A stretch of DNA of 64,000 nucleotides from Orbaceae bacterium lpD02. Lineage in GTDB: Bacteria; Pseudomonadota; Gammaproteobacteria; Enterobacterales; Orbaceae. A program made the position numbers and the translations under genes. Below, in pieces: positions 40,304-51,081 of this stretch. Under the pieces are notes generated by a model. It did no database searches. It was given only the letters and a program-made list of their open reading frames with translations, and was not told where the DNA came from. Location of the stretch: positions 496,001 to 560,000 of the forward strand of contig CP133960.1 of the NCBI GenBank assembly GCA_036251875.1, given 5' to 3'. Position 1 is the stretch's first letter, and the number at the start of each line of letters is the position of its first letter.

Positions 40304-42355
40304 TTATTGATTTTCTAATTGATTCAAATAGTCATATATTGCAATTTGCGCTCTGACTTTCTTCTTATTACCTCGTTGAATGTAATTATTTTGTAGATCT
40401 TTATCGATAATTCTGGCTTTTACATTATCATTAACTTGTATTACAAAAATGTCGTGAATAATTTTTTGTAGCTTAGGATCTAGAATTTTAACGCCCACTT
40501 CAACTCGGTTATCAATGTTTCTTGGCATCCAATCAGCCGATGATATATAGGTATCCTTATGGCCATTATTTTCAAAAATATAGACTCTTGCATGCTCTAA
40601 AAAGCGATCAACAATACTGGTAACCATAATGTTTTCACTTAAGTTCGCTACTTGCGGAATTAGTCCACACATTCCTCGGACAATCATTCTAATTTTAACG
40701 CCCGCAGATGAAGCCTCGTATAGTTTATCAATTAATTGCTTATCGGTTATGGCATTAAGCTTCAAATAGATCCCAGCCGGTTTACCTGCTTTAACATGAT
40801 CGATTTCTCGCTGTATTAATGCTATTAACTTTGTTCGGGTATTTTGTGGTGACACAAGTAAACAGTTAAATGTGACTGGTTTAAATGGGTTCTCAATAAA
40901 GTTAAATACATTTTTGACTTCATCGGTAACTAACGGATCGGCAGTTAGTAATGAGAAGTCGGTATAAATTTTAGCGGTTCTTTCATTGAAGTTGCCGGAT
41001 CCTATGTGGGCATAACGAACGATTTTATCTTGTTCTTTCCTCTCAATTAGGAACAATTTGGCATGTATTTTTAATCTTGGTTGGGAATATATAACTTTAA
41101 CCCCAGAGCCTATTAGTTTTTTTGCCCACCGAATATTTATCTCTTCATCAAACCGTGCTTGTAGCTCAACAACAACTGTCACTTTTTTACCATTATTCGC
41201 GGCATGAATTGCGGCTTGAACAAAGCGCGAATCTTTCGCAACACGATAGATATTTATCCTAATATGTGTTACGTTCGGATCAAATGATGCTTGACGCATT
41301 ATTTCCAGTACGTGGCTAAACGAGTAGTAAGGATAATAAAGTAAAATATCTCGATCTTTGATAGCGTCAAATGCATTTCTAAACTGTTTAAATCGCTTAT
41401 AGGTTAAATTCGGCAATACTTTATCTAGCAGGCTCCTAAAGCCGATATTAGGAAATTCTATTAAATCCTTAAAATTAGGATAACGTCCACCGAGCGTAGC
41501 ATCACTCTCTGTTAACTTAAGCTTTGCTAATAAAAGTTCAATTAAGGCATTAGGCATGTTTTTTTGATAAATAAAGCGCACGGGTTGTGCGGTAAGACGT
41601 TGTTTTAACCCTTGTGACATTAGTTCTAGTAAGCTATCTAATTCACTGTTAAGTTCGTACTCGGCATCTCGGTTGATTTTAATCGAATAGGCATTAAACT
41701 CCGTTGCATCGAAAAATATTTTAAATATATCGGGTAAACAGTAACGTAAAATATTATCAAGAAAAATAATTGATTGGTTTTTTGATGCTGTATCAGACGG
41801 TAATAAAACAAAGCGAGATACTTTTTCTGTTGGTAATTCTAACAATGCATATTGAATTTCAGCATTATTGATAATTTCAACGGCTAAATAAGAGTGATCA
41901 TCTTTTAAAATTTGGATCAAATCGGTATGGCTATCAAGTAAAATCGGGGTAATATAACGTTTTAAATTTTGTTTATAGAATTTTTTTATCCAATCTTCTT
42001 GAATTGAGGTTAGTTGCCTTTCATTGATTAAAAATATCTGATTACGAGCCATTTCGAGTAATAACTCATTATAGAGCATATCAAACTTTAATTCGATTTG
42101 AGCAACTTTTAGATGAACTTGGCGTAAAATATTTTTTACATTAGAAGCATTACCTTGTTCTTGTTTAATGAGGACTTCTTTTTTTAAGTTGGCAAATTGA
42201 ACCTTATAAAATTCATCAAGATTATTGGAATAAATACCTAAAAAGCGTACTCGTTCAATAAGTGGATTACTTTTATCCGCCGCCTCTTGTAGCACTCTTT
42301 CATTGAATGCAAGCCAACTAAGCTCTTTTTGAATATATAAGTTATCGCTATTCAT
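40304..42355 (-). CDS. ppk: Polyphosphate kinase 1
   Basis: 683 residues, the usual length. All four domains are visible: N-terminal helices ([15 protein letters not shown]), the PHX-like head domain and two phospholipase-D-like catalytic domains. The catalytic region includes [11 protein letters not shown], whose His is the autophosphorylated residue, [16 protein letters not shown], and [13 protein letters not shown] with the second key His. It reversibly builds polyphosphate from ATP at the inner membrane face. It is first in an apparent ppk-ppx-hns transcription unit. Confidence 0.96.
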   Translation of the reverse strand: MNSDNLYIQKELSWLAFNERVLQEAADKSNPLIERVRFLGIYSNNLDEFYKVQFANLKKEVLIKQEQGNASNVKNILRQVHLKVAQIELKFDMLYNELLLEMARNQIFLINERQLTSIQEDWIKKFYKQNLKRYITPILLDSHTDLIQILKDDHSYLAVEIINNAEIQYALLELPTEKVSRFVLLPSDTASKNQSIIFLDNILRYCLPDIFKIFFDATEFNAYSIKINRDAEYELNSELDSLLELMSQGLKQRLTAQPVRFIYQKNMPNALIELLLAKLKLTESDATLGGRYPNFKDLIEFPNIGFRSLLDKVLPNLTYKRFKQFRNAFDAIKDRDILLYYPYYSFSHVLEIMRQASFDPNVTHIRINIYRVAKDSRFVQAAIHAANNGKKVTVVVELQARFDEEINIRWAKKLIGSGVKVIYSQPRLKIHAKLFLIERKEQDKIVRYAHIGSGNFNERTAKIYTDFSLLTADPLVTDEVKNVFNFIENPFKPVTFNCLLVSPQNTRTKLIALIQREIDHVKAGKPAGIYLKLNAITDKQLIDKLYEASSAGVKIRMIVRGMCGLIPQVANLSENIMVTSIVDRFLEHARVYIFENNGHKDTYISSADWMPRNIDNRVEVGVKILDPKLQKIIHDIFVIQVNDNVKARIIDKDLQNNYIQRGNKKKVRAQIAIYDYLNQLENQ

Positions 42356-42456
42356 ATAATTTTGATTTGACCTACCATAGAAATATTATTATCAATTATA
42401 TACTTAATTTAATTGTATGTGCATATATTAGTTGCAAATATGCCACTAAGTCATAT

Positions 42457-42486
42457 AAAAAAAGCCGGCTATAGCCAGCTTTTTTT
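42457..42486 (-). terminator. Terminator of pykF
   Basis: On the minus strand AGCTGGCT / AGCCGGCT arms (one U-G wobble) around ATA, flanked by A and T runs, 13 bases after the pykF stop. The plus-strand version has a C-A mismatch instead, so the element is built for pykF. Confidence 0.75.
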
Positions 42487-42498
42487 CGATATCGTAAA

Positions 42499-43908
42499 TT
42501 AAATACGATGTACAGATGTTGTATTTGTCGTGCCGCTTGGTACTAATGCTCCAGAAACCATTACAACAATATCACCAGACTTAGCGTAGCCTAATTTAAC
42601 GGCCATTTCTTTACCTAAGCGGTAAAAATCATCAGTTGAGTCGATGGAATCGATTAATACCGGTTCAACGCCTTTAGTTAAAATTAATTGATTAATCGTT
42701 TTTTGATTTGAAGATAACGCTAAAATATTAGCTGTAGGGAAGTAATGTCTCACTTCACGTGCTGATTTGCCACTACGCGTTGCAACAATGATTAATGGTG
42801 CGTTTAGTCTTTCGGCAATTTCGACTGCACCACAGCATACAGCGCCTGTAATTCGTAGCTTTTCTAATGGTTGAAGATCTAAAGATGCGGGAATAATTTT
42901 ATCTGTACGCTTACAGATTGTCGCCATCACATTTACTGTTTCTAGCGGATATTTACCCTTAGCGCTTTCACCTGAAAGCATAACTGCATCAGTACCATCT
43001 AAAATTGCATTCGCAACATCGCCAGCTTCAGCGCGAGTAGGGCGAGGATTTTTAATCATGGAATCAAGCATTTGCGTCGCAGTAATAACTGGCTTAGAGG
43101 CTTTAACACATTTTCTAATCATCATTTTTTGTGCAAAAATAACTTCTTCTACTGGAATTTCAACACCTAAATCACCACGAGCAACCATGATCCCATCAGA
43201 AGCATCTAAAATATCATCAAAATTATCTAAACCTTCTTGATTTTCAATTTTAGAAATAATTTTTATATTTTCGCCACCGTGGGTTTTTAAGTGTGTTCGG
43301 ATATCTTCGACATCTGAGCGCTTACGAATAAATGACGCAGCAATAAAGTCAACACCTTGCTCGCAACCGAAGATAAGATCTTGTTTATCTTTTTCAGCAA
43401 GCGCAGGTAACTGGATTGATACACCGGGTAAGTTAACGCCTTTATTTTCGCCTAAGTCGCCATTATTTAATACCGTACAGATAACTTCATTGCCTTTTAC
43501 TTCTTTAACATCCATTGCGATTAAGCCATCGTCAACTAAAACTCGATCGCCCGCTTTAAGGTCGTTAGCAAATCCAGCATAAGTAACGGCTACGCACTCT
43601 GAATTACCTGTAACAGATTTGTCGGTAGTGAAAGTGAACTTTTGGCCAGCAACAAGCGAAACATCATTGCCGCCTTCAAGCTTAATAGTGCGAATTTCGG
43701 GTCCTTTAGTATCAAGCATAATAGCTGCTTTTCGGCCGGTTTCTTGCATTACTTCACGAAGGTTTCTAATACGCTCACCATGCTCTTCATAATCGCCATG
43801 AGAGAAGTTTAAACGCATAACATTCATGCCCGCATTTAATAATTTAGCTAACATTTCTTTGGACTCTGATTTAGGTCCGATTGTACATACAATTTTAGTT
43901 TTTTTCAT
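42499..43908 (-). CDS. pykF: Pyruvate kinase, type I
   Basis: 469 residues, the length of E. coli PykF. It begins [19 protein letters not shown]. Phosphoenolpyruvate and metal-binding parts are present ([36 protein letters not shown]), along with the substrate-loop signature [14 protein letters not shown] and the C-terminal allosteric domain ending [12 protein letters not shown]. It makes pyruvate and ATP in the last step of glycolysis. The type I enzymes are activated by fructose 1,6-bisphosphate. It stands alone, with a minus-strand terminator-like hairpin only about 60 bases upstream of its start. Confidence 0.96.
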   Translation of the reverse strand: MKKTKIVCTIGPKSESKEMLAKLLNAGMNVMRLNFSHGDYEEHGERIRNLREVMQETGRKAAIMLDTKGPEIRTIKLEGGNDVSLVAGQKFTFTTDKSVTGNSECVAVTYAGFANDLKAGDRVLVDDGLIAMDVKEVKGNEVICTVLNNGDLGENKGVNLPGVSIQLPALAEKDKQDLIFGCEQGVDFIAASFIRKRSDVEDIRTHLKTHGGENIKIISKIENQEGLDNFDDILDASDGIMVARGDLGVEIPVEEVIFAQKMMIRKCVKASKPVITATQMLDSMIKNPRPTRAEAGDVANAILDGTDAVMLSGESAKGKYPLETVNVMATICKRTDKIIPASLDLQPLEKLRITGAVCCGAVEIAERLNAPLIIVATRSGKSAREVRHYFPTANILALSSNQKTINQLILTKGVEPVLIDSIDSTDDFYRLGKEMAVKLGYAKSGDIVVMVSGALVPSGTTNTTSVHRI

Positions 43909-43966
43909 AATGATATATATCTGCTGTTAAGTTAATATTAAAAGTTAAATTTATAAGAAAACGAGC

Positions 43967-43993
43967 ATAAAAAAACCAATGACAAGCATTGGT
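43967..43993 (-). terminator. Strong minus-strand hairpin with T tract upstream of pykF
   Basis: On the minus strand ACCAATG / CATTGGT around CTTGT is followed directly by eight T residues. It lies about 60 bases before the pykF start and 260 bases after the HslJ-like gene. It either ends a long 3' region of that gene or is an attenuator in the pykF leader. The remaining bases up to 44254 show no gene or other element I recognise. Confidence 0.7.
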
Positions 43994-44254
43994 ATAATTA
44001 TAATATGGATACGATTAAGCTACACTCAAAATTAAAAACAATATCGACAAAATTACCTATATCTTTTGCTGATGTAGTTCCCACTGAAATAGCCTATAAA
44101 AGTTTTAAATGATTGGCTATATTATATATTAACAATTTTTTAAATAAAGATTTTTGTGTGAATAAACATAAAATATTAAGTTCAAAAGCTTATGGTTAAG
44201 TGCAGTTACTATATTAACGTTACGATTAATTTAGCTATTTTTATCGATTAGATC

Positions 44255-44680
44255 TTACATAAGATCTTTCTGTCTAAATTTTAATTCATACTCGTCATTT
44301 TTTAGCGTTAACTCACCTAATTCTTGATTAAGATTTGCTATTGCACCATATTGTAATAGTTGACTCATAATTAAGTCGAGTTTATTTAACTGTTCATCTG
44401 AACATAGCCTGTTTGTTGATGCTAAATGAGGTATTTCAATTCTATTTTTGGTTATGTTTGCTTGACCAAAAAATTGATTACACATCTGTCCATTAACCGT
44501 AGAATTTTCACCAAACTCAATAAATGTTTGTTTACTATTGATAATTTTTTCATTATTCAATTCAATAACCGTAAAGCGATGATGAGCTAAATTTTGCCCA
44601 ATAGATGGCTGTTTATTATCACAGGCTGATAATATGATTACTCCAGTAAATAACGTAAAAAAATAATAAATATATTTCAT
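44255..44680 (-). CDS. META-domain (HslJ-like) lipoprotein
   Basis: 141 residues from the ATG at 44680, which has GGAG at proper distance; an ATG six bases earlier is too close to it. The signal peptide ends in a lipobox VIILSAC, so the protein is a lipoprotein. The META domain follows: HRFTVIELNNEKI, FIEFGENSTVNGQMCNQFFGQ and a final beta region, with a possible Cys pair. HslJ relatives are heat-inducible and linked to novobiocin resistance; a precise role is unknown. It is divergent from hrpA with a 75-base gap. Confidence 0.8.
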   Translation of the reverse strand: MKYIYYFFTLFTGVIILSACDNKQPSIGQNLAHHRFTVIELNNEKIINSKQTFIEFGENSTVNGQMCNQFFGQANITKNRIEIPHLASTNRLCSDEQLNKLDLIMSQLLQYGAIANLNQELGELTLKNDEYELKFRQKDLM

Positions 44681-44712
44681 TATCATTTCTCCCCAAATTA
44701 ATTTATAAAATT

Positions 44713-44721
44713 TGCTATAAT
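44713..44721 (+). promoter_or_regulatory. Extended -10 promoter of hrpA
   Basis: TGCTATAAT, a perfect extended -10, 34 bases before the hrpA ATG. No -35 hexamer is needed with this type and none is evident. Confidence 0.55.
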
Positions 44722-44755
44722 GGTAACAATTAACTCAATAAGTTACTAAGAATTT

Positions 44756-47700
44756 ATGCCACATAATAAGCCAATACAAATACTCTTTGACCAATTAAGT
44801 AGGGTCTGCCTATATGATAAATATAAGATACAAAAAGAATTACAGCAAATAACTAAGCAGCAAACCCCTACAGCTCAATGCTTGGCATCTGTGCAAAGTA
44901 AGATCGAAGTAGCGCATAAAAATTATCAATTACGCTTAACCCAATTACCAAAAACAATTAATTATCCTGATTCATTACCTGTTACGACCAAAAAGCAACA
45001 AATTTATGATTTAATAAAAAGTAATCAAGTCGTTATTATCGCTGGGGAAACAGGTTCAGGTAAAACAACGCAGATCCCTAAAATTTGTCTAGAATTAGGG
45101 CTTGGTGTTAAAGGTTATATTGGTCATACTCAACCGAGGCGGCTCGCGGCCCGTTCAGTTGCAAGTCGTATTGCGCAAGAGCTCAATTGTGAACTTGGTG
45201 GGCTAGTTGGTTATAAGGTTCGCTTTAATGATCACGTTCAAGATAATACATTAATCAAACTCATGACTGATGGGATCTTATTAGCTGAAATACAACAAGA
45301 TCGTTTATTAAGCCAATATGATACGATTATTATCGATGAAGCTCATGAACGCAGTTTGAATATCGATTTTATCTTAGGATATTTAAAGCAACTTTTACCT
45401 AAGCGCCCTGATTTAAAAGTTATCATTACCTCTGCGACCATTGATGTCGAAAGATTTTCTCATCATTTTAATAATGCGCCAATTATTGAGGTTTCAGGGC
45501 GCACATTCCCTGTTGATGTACGTTATCGCCCCTGCAATAATGACGAAGATAGCGAAGATGATGATTTCCAAGGGATAATTAATGCAATTGATGAGCTTTC
45601 GCTCGAAGATAACCATGGTGATATTCTCATTTTCTTAACTGGAGAGCGAGAGATAAGAGATCTTGCCGATACACTCAATAAGCTTAATTTACGTCACACT
45701 GAAGTTGTGCCTTTATATGCTAGGCTATCGGCAACAGAACAAAATCGGATTTTTCAATCTCATAGTGGCAGGCGAATAATTTTAGCCACTAATGTGGCTG
45801 AAACATCACTAACCGTTCCAGGGATTAAATATGTTATAGATCCTGGCATGGCAAGAATTAGTCGATATAGTTATCGGACGAAGGTTCAGCGTTTACCGAT
45901 AGAGGCCATATCTCAGGCGTCAGCAAACCAACGAAAAGGACGCTGTGGCAGGACATCAAATGGGGTTTGTATCCGTTTATACGATGAAGTTGATTTCCTT
46001 AGCCGTCCTGAGTTTACTGAACCTGAGATCCTAAGAACTAATTTAGCTTCTGTTATTTTACAAATGACAGCATTAGATTTAGGTAATATTGCCGCCTTTC
46101 CTTTTTTAGAGCCACCTGAGCAAAAACATATTAAAGACGGTATTCGTTTGCTTGAAGAGTTAGGTGCCCTTTATAATAAAAAAGGCCAATATAACTTAAC
46201 TCGAACGGGGCAAATATTATCGCAGCTACCTATCGATCCAAGACTCGCTCGAATGTTAGTTGAAGCAAGGAAAACCGGCTGCGTTAAAGAGATTATGATT
46301 ATATCTGCCGCACTTTCCATTCAAGAACCTAGAGAAAGACCGCTCGATAAGCAACAAATATCTGATGAAAAGCATCGACGGTTTATTGATAAAAATTCAG
46401 ACTTTATGAGCTACCTTAATCTTTGGTTGTATATTCATGAGCAACAAGATTTATTAAGTAATAATCAATTTAGACAATTATGTAAAAAGGAGTTTCTTAA
46501 TTATCTACGTATTAAAGAGTGGCAAGATATTTATACTCAAATTAGGCAAACGATTAAACAACTAAATATTCCAATTAACAGCCAAGATGCAAATTATCAA
46601 TCAATACATACGGCTATTTTAAGTGGCATGCTATCTCATATTGGTATGAAAGAACTGGAAAAATTTGAGTATATTGGTGCTAGAAATATTAAATTTGCTA
46701 TTTTCCCCGGCTCGAGTGTCTTTAAAACACTACCTAAGTGGTGTGTTGCTAGTGAGTTAGTTGAAACCGCTAAACTTTGGGGGCGAAATGTTGCAAAAAT
46801 TGAACCAGAGTGGATTGAACCATTAGCAGAGCATCTATCAAAAAAACACTACAGTGAACCGCGTTGGTCTAAAAAGCAGGGCACAACGATAGCTAATGAA
46901 AAAGTGACACTGTTTGGTCTGCCGATAGTAACCTCAAGAATGGTTAATTATAACCATATTGACCCAAAGTTGAGCCGAGAACTGTTTATTAGGCATGCAT
47001 TAATTGAAGGTGACTTTGAAGCTAAATATGATTTTTTAATAAAAAATCATAAATTAGTCGATGAAGTGCTAGAACTTGAACACAAATCGAGGCGGCAAGA
47101 TATTCTAGTTGATGATGCATTATTATTTGAGTTTTATGATAATAAAATACCGTTATCTGTAACAGGAGCAACAGAATTTGCTACTTGGTGGAAGCAGAAA
47201 CAAGTCGACGATGCGGATTATTTATTGTTAACAAAAACGATGCTAATCAACCCTAATGCAGATAAAGTAACAAAAAATGACTATCCCGATTATTGGTATT
47301 ACAATCAACAGTTGAAGTTAAAATTAGCCTATCAATTTGACATTGGCGGTATTTGCGATGGTGTTACGGTCAATATCCCACTGTCAATCCTTAATCAAAT
47401 TGACGATGAATACGTTTTTCAATGGCAAGTTAATGGTTTCCGGCAAGAGCTAATCATTGCATTAATTAAATCATTGCCTAAATCGTTACGACGACATTTA
47501 GTGCCCGCGCCAAATTATGCCACTGCATTTTTAGAGCGTACTGAGCTTTATAAAAATGATCTATTTACGTCGCTTGAACACGAATTTAAAAAAATGACAG
47601 GCGTTAATATTAACCGAGATGATTGGCAGCTCGACCAAGTGCCCGATCATTTAAAAGTGACCTTTAATATTTTAGATCAAAACAATAAATCAATGTGTAT

Positions 47701-48658
47701 AGGTAAAGATCTTAAGGTGCTTAAAGATCAATTAAAAGATAAAGTACAGCAAGCATTAACTAAAATAACTCGAGCTAAAAATAATGAAATAGAGAAAACT
47801 AATCTAGTTAATTGGGATTTTGGTAATTTACCAACAATTTATGAAAGAAAACAACAAAATTATGTGGTTAAAGCTTATCCTACCTTGGTCGATGAGGGGA
47901 ATAGCGTCGCGATTAAGCTGGTTGAGCGTGAAGATGAACAAGCCAGATTAATGCTGCAGGGAATAAGGCGTTTAATCTATCTTAATATTCCATCCCCCGT
48001 TAAATACTTACATGATAAACTACCAAATAAAGCTAAATTAGGTTTATATTTTAATCCGTTTGGTAGCATCATCGACTTGATTGATGATTGTATCTATTGT
48101 GGTATTAACTATTTAATTGAAAAAGATCATGGGATCATTTTTGATCAAGCCCAGTTCATACCACTGCTAGATATGATAAAAAGAGAAATAAATGAGGTTA
48201 TTGTTAGTATAGCTAGCCAAGTTGAACGAGTTTTAACATTAAATTACGCAATTAACAAAAAATTAAAAGGGCGCTTAGACCTTAGTGTTGCATTATCCCT
48301 AGCGGATATAAAACAACAATTATCTAGGCTTATCTATAAAGGATTTGTTACTGATACTAGCTACCAAAAACTATCTGATGTCTATCGGTACTTACAAGCT
48401 ATAGATAAACGGATCGATAAACTCTATGCTGATCCGAACAAAGATCGATTACATTTGCTCGTTGTCGAGCGAGTGACCAAACAGTATCTTGAATTATGGC
48501 AAAGCCGCGAGCAGCACAAAATAGCAGAACAAAAGCTCAAACAGCTACGTTGGATGATCGAAGAATTAAGGGTTAATCTATTTGCGCAGCAATTAGGAAC
48601 GCCGTATCCTATTTCAGAAAAGAGAATTAATCAATTTATTGAAGACATTAAACAATAA
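44756..48658 (+). CDS. hrpA: ATP-dependent RNA helicase HrpA
   Basis: 1300 residues, the length of the E. coli protein. DEAH-box motifs: Walker A GETGSGKT (97-104), TQPRRLAARSVA, DEAH (194-197), ITSATIDVERFS and QRKGRCGRTSNG. The helicase-associated and OB domains follow, then the long HrpA-specific C-terminal region (DUF3418 type). It unwinds RNA and is linked to fimbrial mRNA processing and rescue of stalled ribosomes in E. coli. The ribosome site is weak. The gene shares a bidirectional terminator with ydgH. Confidence 0.96.
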   Translation: MPHNKPIQILFDQLSRVCLYDKYKIQKELQQITKQQTPTAQCLASVQSKIEVAHKNYQLRLTQLPKTINYPDSLPVTTKKQQIYDLIKSNQVVIIAGETGSGKTTQIPKICLELGLGVKGYIGHTQPRRLAARSVASRIAQELNCELGGLVGYKVRFNDHVQDNTLIKLMTDGILLAEIQQDRLLSQYDTIIIDEAHERSLNIDFILGYLKQLLPKRPDLKVIITSATIDVERFSHHFNNAPIIEVSGRTFPVDVRYRPCNNDEDSEDDDFQGIINAIDELSLEDNHGDILIFLTGEREIRDLADTLNKLNLRHTEVVPLYARLSATEQNRIFQSHSGRRIILATNVAETSLTVPGIKYVIDPGMARISRYSYRTKVQRLPIEAISQASANQRKGRCGRTSNGVCIRLYDEVDFLSRPEFTEPEILRTNLASVILQMTALDLGNIAAFPFLEPPEQKHIKDGIRLLEELGALYNKKGQYNLTRTGQILSQLPIDPRLARMLVEARKTGCVKEIMIISAALSIQEPRERPLDKQQISDEKHRRFIDKNSDFMSYLNLWLYIHEQQDLLSNNQFRQLCKKEFLNYLRIKEWQDIYTQIRQTIKQLNIPINSQDANYQSIHTAILSGMLSHIGMKELEKFEYIGARNIKFAIFPGSSVFKTLPKWCVASELVETAKLWGRNVAKIEPEWIEPLAEHLSKKHYSEPRWSKKQGTTIANEKVTLFGLPIVTSRMVNYNHIDPKLSRELFIRHALIEGDFEAKYDFLIKNHKLVDEVLELEHKSRRQDILVDDALLFEFYDNKIPLSVTGATEFATWWKQKQVDDADYLLLTKTMLINPNADKVTKNDYPDYWYYNQQLKLKLAYQFDIGGICDGVTVNIPLSILNQIDDEYVFQWQVNGFRQELIIALIKSLPKSLRRHLVPAPNYATAFLERTELYKNDLFTSLEHEFKKMTGVNINRDDWQLDQVPDHLKVTFNILDQNNKSMCIGKDLKVLKDQLKDKVQQALTKITRAKNNEIEKTNLVNWDFGNLPTIYERKQQNYVVKAYPTLVDEGNSVAIKLVEREDEQARLMLQGIRRLIYLNIPSPVKYLHDKLPNKAKLGLYFNPFGSIIDLIDDCIYCGINYLIEKDHGIIFDQAQFIPLLDMIKREINEVIVSIASQVERVLTLNYAINKKLKGRLDLSVALSLADIKQQLSRLIYKGFVTDTSYQKLSDVYRYLQAIDKRIDKLYADPNKDRLHLLVVERVTKQYLELWQSREQHKIAEQKLKQLRWMIEELRVNLFAQQLGTPYPISEKRINQFIEDIKQ

Positions 48659-48684
48659 AAAAGAGGGTGGAACCATCCCTCTTT
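48657..48684. terminator. Bidirectional terminator between hrpA and ydgH
   Basis: AAAGAGGG / CCCTCTTT arms with an inner TGG / CCA pairing, A run on the left and T-rich run on the right, directly after the hrpA stop and 22 bases from the convergent ydgH stop. Confidence 0.75.
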
Positions 48685-48705
48685 ATATTTCAAACAAGAT
48701 ATCAA

Positions 48706-49788
48706 TTAACGATACAAATCAACATACACTGTTTTGTTTGGACCTTTTGAATCTTGCGCAATACGAGATATATGATAATACTTAGCGCCTTTTTCCAGTG
48801 CTTTCTTACCCGCATTAAAGGAAATATCTTGCGCTGTCGCATAATAGCCTCTAAATTTGATACTATCAAATGGCACCATCTTGGCGGCAGTGGCATCATT
48901 GAGTTCTTCTATTTTAGTTCCATTCGGTAATGTTACAGTGTAACGAGATGATTTTTGTTCCACTACTACGGGTTTAGAAGAAACCGCTATGTCCGTTGTA
49001 ACCATTTTACCATTATCAGTATTTTTATTTATTTCAATAGCTTGAGTATTCGTCTCTGGTGTAACGTCTTTTACGGACTGATTATTAAATTTATCAGCAT
49101 AAAATTGCTCATTAAATGAAGATGAAGAGTAATAACCTGGTCGTTCAACCTGCATTGCCGCCTCGCCACCTTGTGCTAAAGCTTGTTGTCCCGCTTCTGA
49201 ATCATATGGAATAGCATTATCAGGCTGAATTTTTCGTTCTGGTGCATCTTTTTTAAAGAGATATGCGGTAACTTGTTGATTACCGCTATTGTTAACTTGA
49301 ACCAAGCGGTCAATAAAAAAGGCATATGCATTTTTAGCTCGAGCTTCTTTTGCAACCGCATTATTTAGAGCTACTTGAGTAGGAAAATATCCTCGTATTC
49401 TAATAATATCATATGGTTCGAAATGAATAGCAGTTGTTTTAGGATATTCATAGATCCCTACAAATTGTCGAAGATTATCTTGCTTATTGTCCGTTGATTC
49501 TGGAGCATTAGATTTATATAGTTTAGCGTAAATAATTCGCAAACTATCATTGCTAGGGTGTGGATTTACACTGGTAATATAAAAATAAGCTGCGTCTTGT
49601 TTGTCAGCAGCCTTAGATATTGCTCGAGCATAATCGGATTCGTTATAGTATGAACCTCTAATTGAGATCTCTTTAAAGGGTTGCAATGATGCTGCTTTTT
49701 CTGGTGTCAGCTCTTCTGCTGCATGAGAGTACGAAGCAAAAGAAGATAATAATAATAAAGTTAAACATGATTTTTTAAAATTTTTCAT
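48706..49788 (-). CDS. ydgH: YdgH-like periplasmic protein with three DUF1471 domains
   Basis: 360 residues. A signal peptide (1-23) ends SYSHA before AEEL. Three copies of the BhsA/McbA-type DUF1471 domain can be seen: one opening LQPFKEISIRGSYYNESDY, one with EPYDIIRIRGYFPTQ and the last with VPFDSIKFRGYYATAQD; each has a helix and a closing YFYI/AFFI/YYHI strand. Two linkers rich in polar residues separate them. DUF1471 proteins affect biofilm and stress tolerance; E. coli YdgH has the same three-domain plan. It is 45 bases after fnr on the same strand. Confidence 0.88.
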   Translation of the reverse strand: MKNFKKSCLTLLLLSSFASYSHAAEELTPEKAASLQPFKEISIRGSYYNESDYARAISKAADKQDAAYFYITSVNPHPSNDSLRIIYAKLYKSNAPESTDNKQDNLRQFVGIYEYPKTTAIHFEPYDIIRIRGYFPTQVALNNAVAKEARAKNAYAFFIDRLVQVNNSGNQQVTAYLFKKDAPERKIQPDNAIPYDSEAGQQALAQGGEAAMQVERPGYYSSSSFNEQFYADKFNNQSVKDVTPETNTQAIEINKNTDNGKMVTTDIAVSSKPVVVEQKSSRYTVTLPNGTKIEELNDATAAKMVPFDSIKFRGYYATAQDISFNAGKKALEKGAKYYHISRIAQDSKGPNKTVYVDLYR

Positions 49789-49833
49789 TCAAAATAAGCT
49801 CTTTTTAGGTGACAATGTCACTTCTTTTTGTTA

Positions 49834-50553
49834 CTAAATAGTTTCAATCGCTAATCGAGCTAGCGCTGAAATATTTTTTATCGAAATATATTTACCTTTA
49901 ACGCTTAATATCTCTGTTTCTTGAAGACGAGTTAGAATACGACTGACAGTTTCAATTGTTAGCCCCAAGTAATTCGCTATATCTGAACGACTCATTGACA
50001 ATTTTATATTAAGAGATGTATGTCCACGTTGGGCATATCTTAAATATAAAGAGTAAATAAATGAAGCCAGTTTTTCTTCAGCATTTTTTTGCGAATAAGC
50101 CAAAATAAGTTTTTGATAATTAAGTACATCTTTACTCATTAAGTCTAAAACCATATCTCTAACTTGTGAGTTTTGGCTGACTAGTTTTTTGACTTCATCA
50201 TATTCTAATACGCAGGTGAGGGTATGAGTTAGTGCCTTTATCGAGTTATTATATTTGTTATTTGAAATACCATCTAAGCCAACAATATCACCAGGTAGAT
50301 AAAAACCATTAATTTGTTCTATACCATTTACCGTAACATAGGTTTTTAATGCACCAGAGTGGATAATATAAAGTTTTTTAAAAGGGGCGCCTTCATTAAT
50401 GACAACTTCATCTTTAATAAATTCTTGTTTTCGGTCTAATACTGTATGAAGCGTATTATTCAACAACATTGGAATACACATAGAACCAATACTACAAAGT
50501 TCACAAGGCACTGAATAACTTTTAGAACGCAGAGGTTTGTAAATATCTTGCAT
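49834..50553 (-). CDS. fnr: FNR oxygen-responsive global regulator
   Basis: 239 residues from the ATG at 50553. All four iron-sulfur ligands are present: Cys17, Cys20, Cys26 (CELCSIGSMC) and Cys114 (LTCVLEY). A cyclic-nucleotide-type beta roll follows, then a dimer helix, and a helix-turn-helix with MSRSDIANYLGLTIETVSR, where E, S and R match the FNR DNA-reading residues. It senses oxygen through the cluster and switches genes to anaerobic metabolism. An in-frame TTG 24 bases upstream could extend it by eight residues, but no ribosome site favours it. An imperfect repeat TTGATAAA...TTTTATCAA upstream (50633-50662) is longer than a standard FNR site. Confidence 0.95.
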   Translation of the reverse strand: MQDIYKPLRSKSYSVPCELCSIGSMCIPMLLNNTLHTVLDRKQEFIKDEVVINEGAPFKKLYIIHSGALKTYVTVNGIEQINGFYLPGDIVGLDGISNNKYNNSIKALTHTLTCVLEYDEVKKLVSQNSQVRDMVLDLMSKDVLNYQKLILAYSQKNAEEKLASFIYSLYLRYAQRGHTSLNIKLSMSRSDIANYLGLTIETVSRILTRLQETEILSVKGKYISIKNISALARLAIETI

Positions 50554-50982
50554 AGTGATAATCAATATTAATTGCAACGCCCGACAAGATTACCAGCTTT
50601 ATTCTAAATCACCAAGAATAACCTAGTACTATTTGATAAATATTATTGAATAATTTTATCAATAAAAGGTAATTTTATTCGTTTGATACTAATTTTTCAT
50701 TGCAAAAAAACTCTATTAGAACAATAGGGAGGCTATCGCATGATGAGTTAGTGTGCATTCACTAATAAATAAAGAAAATTTTAACTTATTGTTAAATAGA
50801 AATTAAATCACATTTATTATTTAACATAATATACATTATGCGAACCAATGTGCATTTTAGAGGACTTTATCCAGCCAACCGATCAAAATAGGCACAAACT
50901 ATCAAATCAATATGCAACACTGATAACAAAAGAGCTCGTTTTTTGACCAATATCATAAAAGTGACGCTGTCCCAACTATAAT

Positions 50983-51081
50983 AACCCTTGTTTTTTAAGG
51001 GGCATTTTGAAGGCTGGCCATGAGGAAAGGAAAAAACTGCTTTCCTTTCCACCTGACCTAGATAATAAAATTGGAGGGGTT
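50983..51081 (+). ncRNA. Degenerate TPP-riboswitch-like element
   Basis: In order on the plus strand: AACCCTT (possible P1), AAGGGGC, GAAGGCTG, a GGAAAGG/CCTTTCC hairpin, CACCTGACCTAGATAATA, and GGAGGGGTT closing P1. A canonical TPP aptamer has GGGGUGC, GGCUGAGA, ACCUGAUCUGGAUAAU and GYGUAGGG. The CUGAGA core is interrupted and the last block is changed, so it is probably a non-functional remnant. No thiamine gene lies downstream. Confidence 0.4.

Noticed and set aside
49809-49821. GTGACAATGTCAC as a terminator of fnr
   Set aside because: A palindrome is present but the minus strand after it is ACCTAAAAAGAG, with no T tract; an operator is possible but unsupported.
50633-50662. An FNR box for autoregulation upstream of fnr
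   Set aside because: TTGATAAA and TTTTATCAA are separated by too many bases for the TTGAT-N4-ATCAA consensus.
50867-51052. A 61-codon frame on the minus strand in the fnr-islet gap
   Set aside because: No ribosome site, no recognisable sequence, and it overlaps the structured TPP-like element; most likely chance.
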